The notes under the pieces: generated by a model
The model's input: the letters and a program-made list of their open reading frames with translations, nothing else
What the model was told of the DNA's origin: nothing
Database searches by the model: none
In this document: positions 36,401 to 44,468 of the stretch, one piece after another
Layout: every line of letters starts with the position of its first letter
Numbering within the stretch: position 1 is the first letter of the stretch
Origin: Streptomyces sp. F63
Lineage (GTDB): Bacteria; Actinomycetota; Actinomycetes; Streptomycetales; Streptomycetaceae
Reading direction: 5' to 3'
Length of the DNA stretch: 64,000 nt
NCBI RefSeq assembly: GCF_018070345.1
Contig: NZ_JAGPXX010000010.1
Location: 62,001 to 126,000 of the forward strand
Program-made: the position numbers and the translations under genes

Positions 36401-39400
36401 CGGCGTCGACCAGGACTACTACTCCCTGGGCGGGGACTCGATCCAGATGCTCCGCATCCAGGCGGAGGCACGGCGCGCAGGGGTTCACTTCACCCTGGCC
36501 GACATGGTCCGCAACCCCACCGTCGCCGCGCTCGCGGCGGCCGCGACGACCGCACCGCCGGCGGGAGAGGACGCACCGCTCGCACCGTTCGCCCTGGTCC
36601 CGAGCGTCGACCGAGCGCGGCTGACCGGCCTGGCGGACGCCTACCCGGCCACCCGGCTGCACCTGGGCCTGCTCTACCACAGCCGGGAGCACGAGAGGTC
36701 GTCCGTCTACCACGACGTCTTCCGCTACTCGCTGAAGTCGCCGTGGGACGAGCCGGCGCTGCGCCGCGCCTTCGACGGCCTGGTACGGCGCCACCCGGTG
36801 CTGCGCTCCGCCTTCGACCTCGGCGGCTACTCCGAGCCGCTCCAGCTCGTGCACCGGCAGGCCGACGGCGGACTGCAGATCGTGGACCTGCGCAGCCTCG
36901 GCGAGCAGGAGGCGCAGGACGAGGTGGACCGGCACGTCCGGGAACGGCGCTACCACGAGTACCGTCTGGACCGGCCGCCGCTCTACCTGTTCCGCATGCA
37001 CGTCCTGCGCGACCGCCTGGAACTGGTGTTCAGCTTCCACCACGCGATCCTCGACGGCTGGAGCGTGGCCACGCTGGTGCGCGAACTGCTCCAGGACTTC
37101 CTCCACCACGCCGGGCAGCCCGTCGCCGCCGTCTCGTCGCAGGAACTGCCCTCGCCGGCCCTGTACGTACGCGAGGAGCGCCGGGCCCTCGCCTCGGAGG
37201 AGAGCAAGCAGTACTGGCAGCGGCTGCTCGACGGCGCCGAACTGGCCCAGCTCGACGGCCTGCGGCCCTACGAGCCCGCGGGCGACACGGGTCTCATCGT
37301 GCACCGGGTGGAGCTGCCGGACGGCCTGGCCGACCGGGCGGGCCGCCTGGCGCGCACCCACGGCCTGCCGGTCAAGTCCCTGCTGCTCGCAGCGCACTGC
37401 TTGACACTGCGGCTGTTCTCCGACGCCGAGGACATCACCACCGGCCTGGTCACCGGCGGACGGCCGGAGCAGGCCGACGCCGAACGGATCACCGGGCTGT
37501 TCCTGGAGACACTGCCGCTCCGCCTGGACGCCCGGCCGCGTTCCTGGCTGGACTCGGCGCGCGAGGTGTACGCGCAGGAGCGTGGGAGCCACCCCCACCG
37601 GCGCTACCCGCTCAGCGCCATCCAGGAGGACCGTGGCGGGGACGTCGTCTTCGACACGGCCTTCAACTACGTCCACCCGCACGTGCTCACCTCGCTCTTC
37701 GAGGGCACCGGCATGGAGCTGACCGAGTTCGACACCTGGGAGGAGACGAACTTCAAGCTCCTGGTCAACGCCGTGGTCGACCCGGTGGACGAGCGCCTGT
37801 GGCTGCGTATGGACTGCGACGGACGCACCTTCTCGCGCTCCCAGGCCGAGAGCATCGGACAGACGTACGTCGCCATCCTCCGGCGGATCACCGAGCAGCC
37901 CGAAGAGAACGTGGACTTCGCCTTCCTGGGCGGCGGGCGCGTCCCCGCCGCGCGGCTCGCGGGGGAGGCGCCCGCGGACGTCATCCGGCTGATCGGCGAG
38001 CACGTCGCCCGTACGCCCGACGCGGTGGCCGTCAGCTGCGGTGCGCGCAGCTGGACGTACGCCCAGCTCGACGCGGCCGCGAACCGGATGGCCCACGGCC
38101 TCATCGGCGCCGGAGTGCGCACCGGTTCCACCATCGGCATCGCCATGGACCGTTCGCCCGAGACCCTGGCGACCGTCCTGGGCGTGGGGAAGGCCGGAGC
38201 CACCTGCGTTCCGCTCGACGTCAGCTACCCGCGGGCCCGGCTCGCGGTGATGACCGCCCAGGCCGATCCCCTGTGGATCGTCACCAACGAGACGCACGCA
38301 CCGCTTTTCGACGACTCCTCCCGGCTGCTGTACGTGGACGGGCTGCTCGCCGCCGAGCCGGAACCCGGCGGCCCGGAACTGCCGGACATCACCGGCGAGA
38401 CCGTCGCCTACCTGCTGTTCACCTCCGGGTCCAGCGGCGAGCCCAAGGGTGTAGAGCTCCCGCACCGGGTGCTCGCCAACTACATGCGGTGGCAGGTCCC
38501 CTCCGCCAGCGGTGCGGCGGGCGGCAAGACCCTGCAGTTCGCGCCGCTGAGCTTCGACGTGGCGTTCCAGGAGATCTACTCCACGCTGTGCGGCGGCGGC
38601 ACCCTGCAACTGCTCGCCGAGGACGAGCGGAAGGACATGCCGGCCCTGCTGCGGCTGCTGGACCGCGAGGAGGTGGAGCGGGTCTTCATGCCCTACGTCG
38701 CGCTCCAGCAGCTCGCGGAGACGTCCCAGGCACTGGGCATCCGCCCCGCCGCCCTGCGGGTGGTCATCTCCTCCGGGGAGCAGCTGAGGGTCACCGACGA
38801 GATCCGCCAGTTCTGTGCGGCGCGGCCGGACACGGTCCTGGAGAACCAGTACGGACCCACCGAGACCCACCTGCTGACCCATCACACGATGACCGGCGAC
38901 CCGGCCCTCTTCCCCGACCTGCCGCCCGTCGGCGTGCCCGTGGACGGCATCGAGCTGCACCTGCTCGACGGTCTGATGCGGCCGGTGCCGCCGGGCGCGA
39001 AGGGCGAGATCTACGCCGGAGGTGTATGCCTGGCCCACGGCTACCGCAACCGCCCCGACCTGACCGAGCAGCGGTTCGTACCGGACCCGTCCGGTGAGCC
39101 GGGCGCCCGGCTGTACCGCACGGGCGACCTGGCCAGGGTCATGCCCGACGGCAACCTCGCATGGCTGGGCCGCGTCGACTCCCAGGTGAAGGTGCGCGGC
39201 TTCCGGGTCGAGCCGGCCGAGGTGGAACTCGCGATCACCAAGCTCGCCGAGGAGCAGGCCGCGTCCGGCATCCGCGAGGTGGCGGTGGTGCCCCGGCGCC
39301 GGGAGAGCGGAGACGCGTTCCTCGCGGCGTTCCTCGTCGGCGACGCCGACACCGTGGACCTGCACGAGGTGCGCAGCCGACTGCGCGCGGTGCTGCCGGA

Positions 39401-40646
39401 CTACATGATGCCCGCGCACCTGGACTGGCTGGGGAGCCTGCCCCTGACGCCCAGCGGCAAGCGGGACGACGCGCTGCTGCGCCGCATGCCGCTGGCCGCG
39501 CCGTCGTCGGACACCACCCCGCCCGCCGACGAGCACGAGAAGGCGCTGGTGGGCATCCTGGCGGAACTGCTGGAACTGCCCACGGTGGGTGTGCGGGACA
39601 ACTTCTTCGACATCGGAGGCACCTCACTGACCGCGATGCGGCTGGTGATGACGATCGAGAAGCGCTACGGCGTCAACGTCCCGCTCTCCGCGTTCGTCGC
39701 CGCCCCGACCGTCGCCGGTCTGGCACAGCACCTGCGGGGCAGCGGCTCCGCGGCCCGGTTCGACCCGGTCGTGCCGATCCGCGCCGAGGGCGGCAAACCG
39801 CCACTGATCCTGGTCCATCCGCTGGGCGGCCATGTGCTGTGCTATGTGCGCCTCGCCCGTCACCTGCCGCAGGACCAGCCGGTCTACGCGCTTCAGGCGT
39901 GGGGGACCGTGCCGGGCACGGAGCCGCTCAGCTCGATCCCGGAGATGGCGGCCGGCTATCTGGAAGCCGTGCGGCGCGTGTGCCCCGAAGGGCCCTACGT
40001 GATCGGAGGGTGGTCCTTCGGCGGCTTCATCGCCTTCGAGATGGCGCGACAGCTGCGGCGCAGCGACCCGGACGCCCTGCACGGCACCGTGCTGATCGAC
40101 CCGATCGCCGTCAAGCAGGGGGAGCGGCCCGACGTGGCCGACCACTCGCTGCTGGAATGGTTCTTCTGGGAACTGCTGTGGATGGAACGCGGCGGCACCG
40201 CACCGGTGGTCTCGCTGCCGGACGGCCTGGAGGAGGAGGCGAAGTTCGACTTCATCGTCGGACACGCCACACAGGCGGGTGTCCTGCCCGCGGGCAGCTC
40301 ACGCACCACCGTGCGCCGCCTGTTCGAGATGTTCAGGGCGCACTGGCAGGCGATCCTCGCCTACCGGCCCGAACCGGTCGACGGGGACGTGGTGCTGCTC
40401 CGTGCGACCTCGGAACTGCCGGAAATCCTCCGGCCGATGCACGGGGCCGCGCAGAGCCTGCACACGGACCCCACCAACGGCTGGGGCGACCTGACCACGG
40501 GACGGCTCCAGGTGGTCGACGTCCCCGGTGACCACCTGGTGCTCCTGGAGGAACCGCACGTGAACGTCGTCGCCGAGAAGGTGGCTCAGGTGATGACGGC
40601 CGGCCAACCGGGCCGGACGCGGCCGTCGAAGAGGAGTGGGACATGA
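33432..40646 (+). CDS. Two-module NRPS, C-A(Ser)-T-C-A(Pro-like)-T-TE
   Basis: This 2404-residue synthetase has: C1 with HHIVADAW near 136; A1 with YTSGSTGRPKG near 601; carrier Ser1003 in LGGDSI; C2 with HHAILDGWS from 1203; A2 with FTSGSSGEPKG near 1662; carrier Ser2065 in IGGTSL; and a thioesterase with GGWSFGG, Ser2195. Reading the ten specificity positions by GrsA numbering gives DVWHFSLVDK for A1, the EntF-type serine code. A2 gives DVQFISQLLK, whose first five letters match proline (DVQFIAHVVK). The N-terminal C domain implies an acyl starter. The GTG at 33432 has GGAG five bases upstream; an ATG at 33399 is less well placed. No MbtH-like gene is nearby. Confidence 0.92.
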   Translation: MNRRGRYSLTAYQQDIWAANSLFPDLPQFNCFITDRFTGDVDVDLLKACLRRAVDRNDAFRIRIDPEEGTPRQWAEDEAYGIPTIDFSDAPSPRDSCEAWIKDAFDVPFEVERSRLFALAVLKEAEGVFHSYVKVHHIVADAWGLNLFMSQVRAEYDQIRRTGRFEEPSVPSYLEFAEDERRYRASDDYADDRAYFQQQLRGVSPALFRRAAPAGSRSSARHSFLIERGVVESIRERGHSVFAFVAGAFAVYLSRVHGSDEVVLGVPLLNRPTTPQKQTVGHFANTLPLRVTVGEDRTMSELVAEVQASTRELKPHERFSLGDLLRCVPLQGSGPKRLFDTTIAYLRWPRPPAVQGVEYETVVQARAHDDDVLAVVVNELDDIGDVLVDMDYALDVFDADFPVESVATHIEAILKGALAGADLPLSQIPVIGEEERAALIATGTGPVHAFTEDATVHALFERQAARTPDRVAVVTDDPARSLTFARLDGWANHIAHQLREDGVRTGDRVAVVAERGPHLVAAVLGVLKAGAAYVPVDPGHPEERVRFVLADSRVAAVLLGGTVPAALVGDTVPVRRLEAAASTAPAAPVPLGGPRDLAYVIYTSGSTGRPKGVQIEHRSVVNRLEWMQRRYPVGEGDVLLQKTPATFDVSVWELFWWALTGAGLALLPPRGERDPEAILRTVRAHRVSVAHFVPSMLGPFLDLVEEDPARVADAASLRRVFCSGEALSPAHVSRFNRVFAAAGATAPRLVNLYGPTEATVDVTYYDCPGGTDGEVRRVPIGRPIDNTRLYVVGAHGHLQPAGVAGELCIAGVGVARGYLDRPELDAAAFVADPFTPGGRMYRTGDRARWLADGTLEYLGRLDDQVKIRGNRVELGEVGNRLAACPGVRDALVVDRTAPGRGVHLVGYYVADEELGAARLRSQLLAFLPEFMIPAYFVRIDRIPLTPNGKADRRRLPAPRVGTDTGAQTPSNETEAKLAAAWAAVLGTDAVGVDQDYYSLGGDSIQMLRIQAEARRAGVHFTLADMVRNPTVAALAAAATTAPPAGEDAPLAPFALVPSVDRARLTGLADAYPATRLHLGLLYHSREHERSSVYHDVFRYSLKSPWDEPALRRAFDGLVRRHPVLRSAFDLGGYSEPLQLVHRQADGGLQIVDLRSLGEQEAQDEVDRHVRERRYHEYRLDRPPLYLFRMHVLRDRLELVFSFHHAILDGWSVATLVRELLQDFLHHAGQPVAAVSSQELPSPALYVREERRALASEESKQYWQRLLDGAELAQLDGLRPYEPAGDTGLIVHRVELPDGLADRAGRLARTHGLPVKSLLLAAHCLTLRLFSDAEDITTGLVTGGRPEQADAERITGLFLETLPLRLDARPRSWLDSAREVYAQERGSHPHRRYPLSAIQEDRGGDVVFDTAFNYVHPHVLTSLFEGTGMELTEFDTWEETNFKLLVNAVVDPVDERLWLRMDCDGRTFSRSQAESIGQTYVAILRRITEQPEENVDFAFLGGGRVPAARLAGEAPADVIRLIGEHVARTPDAVAVSCGARSWTYAQLDAAANRMAHGLIGAGVRTGSTIGIAMDRSPETLATVLGVGKAGATCVPLDVSYPRARLAVMTAQADPLWIVTNETHAPLFDDSSRLLYVDGLLAAEPEPGGPELPDITGETVAYLLFTSGSSGEPKGVELPHRVLANYMRWQVPSASGAAGGKTLQFAPLSFDVAFQEIYSTLCGGGTLQLLAEDERKDMPALLRLLDREEVERVFMPYVALQQLAETSQALGIRPAALRVVISSGEQLRVTDEIRQFCAARPDTVLENQYGPTETHLLTHHTMTGDPALFPDLPPVGVPVDGIELHLLDGLMRPVPPGAKGEIYAGGVCLAHGYRNRPDLTEQRFVPDPSGEPGARLYRTGDLARVMPDGNLAWLGRVDSQVKVRGFRVEPAEVELAITKLAEEQAASGIREVAVVPRRRESGDAFLAAFLVGDADTVDLHEVRSRLRAVLPDYMMPAHLDWLGSLPLTPSGKRDDALLRRMPLAAPSSDTTPPADEHEKALVGILAELLELPTVGVRDNFFDIGGTSLTAMRLVMTIEKRYGVNVPLSAFVAAPTVAGLAQHLRGSGSAARFDPVVPIRAEGGKPPLILVHPLGGHVLCYVRLARHLPQDQPVYALQAWGTVPGTEPLSSIPEMAAGYLEAVRRVCPEGPYVIGGWSFGGFIAFEMARQLRRSDPDALHGTVLIDPIAVKQGERPDVADHSLLEWFFWELLWMERGGTAPVVSLPDGLEEEAKFDFIVGHATQAGVLPAGSSRTTVRRLFEMFRAHWQAILAYRPEPVDGDVVLLRATSELPEILRPMHGAAQSLHTDPTNGWGDLTTGRLQVVDVPGDHLVLLEEPHVNVVAEKVAQVMTAGQPGRTRPSKRSGT

Positions 40647-41818
40647 CGCAGCACACCCCGCGCAAGGCACTGGTCATCGGAGCGGGCATCGGCGGCCTCG
40701 CAGCCGCCGCGACACTGCGCCGCGCAGGCGTCGAGGTGCAGGTCTTCGAGCGGGCTCCCGAGCTGAGACCGGGCACCACGGCGGTGTCGTTGATGTGCAA
40801 CGCGGTCCTGGCGCTGCGCACCCTCGACATCGACATCGCCCCGGGGCTCGACAAGCGCGGCGAGGTCTTCGACGAGCTCAAGTTCCTCACCCGGCGCGGC
40901 CGTCCGATCAGGACCCTTCCGTTCCGTGAGGTCTCGGGCCGGCTGGGGGCCTCGAACTACGCCGTACACCGGGCGGACCTCCAGCAGACCCTGCTGGACG
41001 CGCTCGGGGACGAGAGCGTCATCGCATGCGGCGCCACGGCAGCCGGGTTCGTCAGCGGCGAGGACGGGGTCGAGGTCACCTTCGAGGACGGCCGGACCGC
41101 CTCGGGCGACTTCCTGATCGGGGCGGACGGCTTCAACTCGGTGATTCGCAGGCAGGTGGCGGGCGCCGACGAACCGCGGCCCGGCAACTACGCGTGCTGG
41201 CTGGCCACGGTGCCCTTCACGCACCCGCGGATGAGCAAGGGCTACGCAGCGCACTACTGGGGGCGTGGACAGCGTTTCGGGCTCGCCGACATCGGCCGTG
41301 GCCGCGCCTACTGGTGGGCGACGAAGAACGTGCCCCCGGGCGCCTCCGGACACCTGCGGCGCGGCAAGGAAGGGCTCGCGGGCCTCTTCGCGGGCTGGGC
41401 CGACGAGGTGCGGGAGGCGATCCGCACCACCCCCGAGGAATCGATCGTCCGCATCACCGCCCAGGACCGCCCGTTCCTCCCGCGGTGGGGCACCGGACGC
41501 ACGACCCTGCTCGGCGACGCGGCCCACCCGATGCTCGTGAGTCTGGGCCAGGGAGCGGCGCTGGCCATCGAGGACGCCGTCGTCCTCGCCCAGCACCTGC
41601 GCGCGACGGCGGACCCGGTCGCGGCGCTGCGCGGCTACGAGGACGAGCGCAGGCCGCGGACGGAGGGGCTGGTCGCCGCGGCCCGTGCGCTGAGCGAGAC
41701 CGAGCAACTGGAGGGCCTCCTTCCCGCCCTGGCGCGCGACCTCTACTTCCGGTTCGTACCGCTGTCCAAGCTCACCAGTCAGAACGAAGCGGTCCTCACC
41801 TGGCCCCCACTGGGCTGA
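40643..41818 (+). CDS. FAD-dependent monooxygenase (PHBH-type), candidate ring-contracting enzyme
   Basis: This 391-residue group A flavoprotein has the dinucleotide loop VIGAGIGGLAAAATL (9-23), the DG motif FLIGADGFNSVIRR near 154, and the FAD/NADPH motif LLGDAAHPM near 290. It is translationally coupled to the NRPS (ATGA, with GAGGAG inside the synthetase's end), so it acts on the same product. In bacterial pyrrolizidine pathways (PxaB, LgnC) an FAD monooxygenase encoded next to an equivalent NRPS performs a Baeyer-Villiger step that contracts the bicycle. That role is inferred here from context; simple hydroxylation is the alternative. Confidence 0.88.
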   Translation: MTQHTPRKALVIGAGIGGLAAAATLRRAGVEVQVFERAPELRPGTTAVSLMCNAVLALRTLDIDIAPGLDKRGEVFDELKFLTRRGRPIRTLPFREVSGRLGASNYAVHRADLQQTLLDALGDESVIACGATAAGFVSGEDGVEVTFEDGRTASGDFLIGADGFNSVIRRQVAGADEPRPGNYACWLATVPFTHPRMSKGYAAHYWGRGQRFGLADIGRGRAYWWATKNVPPGASGHLRRGKEGLAGLFAGWADEVREAIRTTPEESIVRITAQDRPFLPRWGTGRTTLLGDAAHPMLVSLGQGAALAIEDAVVLAQHLRATADPVAALRGYEDERRPRTEGLVAAARALSETEQLEGLLPALARDLYFRFVPLSKLTSQNEAVLTWPPLG

Positions 41819-42202
41819 CCACACCCCATGACCGCTGATGGCCGGCCCGCGGGTGGGCGCGCGGGCACACTCACCCCCCCGCGAGCCGGCCGGCTCCACC
41901 TTCACGGTCTCCACCTTCGGCGCACGGTCCCGAACCGGCCGGACTGCGCACCCACCGCGGTGAAGGGCGGTACGTCCTCCAGGCGGACGTACGGGGAGCC
42001 GGCTGTCCGGACGGGACGCGGTTCTGCCGGGACCTTCCCGCGCGCGGGGGGTCGCGGCCATTCCCTGTTCCGCATTCCGCCACAGCCCGCACAACCCGCA
42101 CAGCCCGCACAGCGACCATCCCGTGCGCTTCCCCTTCTGCAAGCCGGCGGACGTGGGGCGTGACCCGCGTACGGACCCTCTCACCCAAGGACTGACGGAA
42201 CC
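41819..42202. other. Intergenic region with a short tandem repeat
   Basis: These 384 bases between the monooxygenase and the acyl-CoA dehydrogenase genes contain no convincing gene. Three 9-bp units (CACAGCCCG, CACAACCCG, CACAGCCCG) run from 42081 to 42107, followed by a partial fourth. The region should carry the dehydrogenase promoter, so that gene may be a separate transcript. Confidence 0.5.
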
Positions 42203-43363
42203 ATGGACCATCGCCTCACCTCCGAGCACGAGGAACTACGCCGCACGGTCGCCGAGTTCGCGCAGGACGTGGTGGCTCCGAAGATCGGGGATCTGTACGA
42301 GCGCCATGAGTTCCCGTACGAGATCGTGCGGGAGATGGGCCGCATGGGGCTGTTCGGGCTGCCCTTCCCGCAGGAGTACGGCGGGATGGGTGGGGACTAC
42401 CTGGCCCTGGGGATCGCGTTGGAGGAGCTGGCGCGGGTGGACTCCTCGGTGGCGATCACGCTGGAGGCGGGTGTCTCGCTGGGTGCGATGCCGGTGTTCC
42501 GGTTCGGGACGGAGGAGCAGAAGCGGCGGTGGCTGCCGCAGTTGTGCGCGGGGGAAATGCTGGGGGCGTTCGGGCTGACGGAGCCGGAGTGCGGATCGGA
42601 TGCCGGCGGGACGCGGACGACGGCGGTGCGGGACGAGGTGACGGGCGAGTGGGTGATCAACGGATCGAAGTGCTTCATCACCAACGCGGGTACGGACATC
42701 ACGGGCCTGGTGACGGTCACGGCGGTGACGGGGCGCACGCCGGACGAGCGGCCGCTGATCTCGTCGATCGTCGTGCCGTCGGGGACGCCGGGCCTCACGG
42801 TGGCGGCGCCGTACTCAAAGGTGGGCTGGAACGCGTCGGACACGCGTGGGCTGTCGTTCTCGGACGTGCGGGTGCCGGGCGGGAATCTGCTGGGTGAGGA
42901 GGGGCGCGGGTACGCGCAGTTCCTGCGGATCCTGGACGAGGGGCGGGTGGCGATCGCGGCGCTGGCGACGGGGCTGGCGCAGGGGTGTGTGGACGAGTCG
43001 GTGAAGTACGCGCGTGAGCGTCGCGCGTTCGGGCGCCCGATCGGTGATTACCAGGCGATCCAGTTCAAGATCGCGGACATGGGGATGCGGGCCCACATGG
43101 CGCGGGTGGGCTGGCGGGACGCGGCATCGCGGTTGGTGCGCGGGGAGTCGTTCAAGAAGGAGGCGGCGGTGGCGAAGCTGTACTCCTCGGCGGTGGCGGT
43201 GGACAACGCGCGAGAGGCGACGCAGATCCATGGTGGGTACGGGTTCATGAACGAGTACCCGGTGGCGCGGATGTGGCGGGACTCCAAGATCCTGGAGATC
43301 GGCGAGGGAACGAGCGAGGTGCAGCGCATGCTGATCGCGAGGGAACTGGGCCTCCCGGCCTGA
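42203..43363 (+). CDS. Acyl-CoA dehydrogenase
   Basis: This 386-residue flavoenzyme inserts a trans-2 double bond into an acyl-CoA. FGLTEPECGSDAGGTRT near 126 and CFITNAG bind FAD and substrate. The C-terminal helix domain contains RRAFGRPIGDYQAIQFKIAD, and EIGEGTSEVQRMLIAREL carries the catalytic Glu typical of short/medium-chain members. It could supply an unsaturated acyl starter to the NRPS or simply be a catabolic gene. Its own 384-base upstream gap and G-rich third positions, unlike the NRPS, leave membership of the cluster open. The clpP genes follow after 457 bases. Confidence 0.9.
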   Translation: MDHRLTSEHEELRRTVAEFAQDVVAPKIGDLYERHEFPYEIVREMGRMGLFGLPFPQEYGGMGGDYLALGIALEELARVDSSVAITLEAGVSLGAMPVFRFGTEEQKRRWLPQLCAGEMLGAFGLTEPECGSDAGGTRTTAVRDEVTGEWVINGSKCFITNAGTDITGLVTVTAVTGRTPDERPLISSIVVPSGTPGLTVAAPYSKVGWNASDTRGLSFSDVRVPGGNLLGEEGRGYAQFLRILDEGRVAIAALATGLAQGCVDESVKYARERRAFGRPIGDYQAIQFKIADMGMRAHMARVGWRDAASRLVRGESFKKEAAVAKLYSSAVAVDNAREATQIHGGYGFMNEYPVARMWRDSKILEIGEGTSEVQRMLIARELGLPA

Positions 43364-43820
43364 CTCCTCGCCCTCGCGTGGACCCGGCCGGCCTCGTGGG
43401 CGGTTCGAGGGAGTGATCCGGCGGCCGCGCACCGGCAGCCGGTGGCGGAGCACTCCCGGCGAGTGCGGCACCACGTCACCGACCTTTGTGACCAAAAGGC
43501 CACAGGGGTGATTTCGGCGGATTCCGTTTCCCGGGAGGCGCGGTGGGCAAGCAAAGAGCCGTGGCATCTGACTGAAATGCATCGCTATACGTCCGAGACT
43601 GGGACTGCGCGCCGGGAGTTCGCCTCGAATCCCCAACAGGCCCCAGGCGCAAGGGCGTTCAGACCTACCTCTGCTCTGAGCGAACGCCAGACCAAGCCGC
43701 TATCCGTGGCGTGTGAACGTGTTAGCTTCGAACGAGACCGGGGGAGGCGGGTCCAACTCATCGCTCATCCATCACATTTCCCCCCGGGATGCCTGGGCTC
43801 GGTCAAGGACAGGGGTATTC
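43364..43820. other. Promoter region upstream of the clpP pair
   Basis: These 457 bases contain no supportable gene. The region has lower GC than the neighbours. GTTCGC at 43618 and GCGAAC at 43679 are half-site-like words reminiscent of ClgR boxes but are too far apart to be one site. GGACAGGGG just before 43821 is the ribosome site of the first clpP. Confidence 0.4.
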
Positions 43821-44468
43821 ATGAGTGACGCAAGGCTTCACCACCCGGCATCGCCGACGGTATCGTCCGCCCACAGCCCCAACGGCGGCGCCGCGTTCGG
43901 TGACCAGATCTACAATCGCCTGCTCAGCGACCGCATCATTTTCCTGGGCAAGGAAGTCGACGACGAAATAGCGAACCAGATCACGGCTCAGATGCTCACC
44001 CTGGCTGCCGACACGGACCAGGAGATCTACCTGTACATCAACTCTCCCGGCGGCTCGGTGATGGCCGGTCTCGCGATCTACGACACGATGCAGTACATCC
44101 GCAATGACGTCGTCACCGTCGCCATGGGATTCTGCGCGTCCATGGGCCAGTTCCTGCTCACGGCCGGCACTCCGGGGAAGCGGTTCGCGCTGCCCCACAC
44201 CAGGATCCTCATGCACCAGCCGTCGGCCGGTCTCGCGGGCACGGTGACGGACATCAAGATCCACGCCAAGCAGATGCTGGAGACGAAGCGGGAGATGTCC
44301 GAGTTGATCGCCCTTCATTCGGGCCAGACGTTCGAGCAGATCACCAAGGACTCGGACAGGGACCGCTGGTTCACCCCCGCAGAGGCCAAGGAATACGGCC
44401 TCATCGACGACATCATGACCCATGCCTCGGGGGCGCCCGGCAGGGCCTTCCAGCGCACGTCCGCCTGA
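43821..44468 (+). CDS. clpP: ClpP protease subunit paralogue, first of pair
   Basis: This 215-residue serine peptidase subunit forms the barrel that degrades proteins unfolded by ClpX or Clp[21 protein letters not shown] near 74, nucleophile Ser107 in GFCASMGQ, and His132 in RILMHQP are present, with the acid in KDSDRDRWF. So the triad is complete, but [14 protein letters not shown] differs from the usual GQAASMAAVLL. The N-terminal 25 residues are unlike housekeeping ClpP. No tig or clpX is adjacent, so this is an accessory paralogue. The ATG at 43821 follows GGACAGGGG, and the stop overlaps the next clpP. Confidence 0.92.
   Translation: MSDARLHHPASPTVSSAHSPNGGAAFGDQIYNRLLSDRIIFLGKEVDDEIANQITAQMLTLAADTDQEIYLYINSPGGSVMAGLAIYDTMQYIRNDVVTVAMGFCASMGQFLLTAGTPGKRFALPHTRILMHQPSAGLAGTVTDIKIHAKQMLETKREMSELIALHSGQTFEQITKDSDRDRWFTPAEAKEYGLIDDIMTHASGAPGRAFQRTSA

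Noticed and set aside
33393-39536. Very long minus-strand open frame opposite the NRPS
   Set aside because: It is the antisense of a well-supported synthetase; the protein is His/Val/Arg-rich low-complexity with no domain, a usual by-product of high GC.
43600-43700. ClgR box upstream of clpP
   Set aside because: The GTTCGC and GCGAAC half-sites are about 60 bases apart, far from the known spacing.
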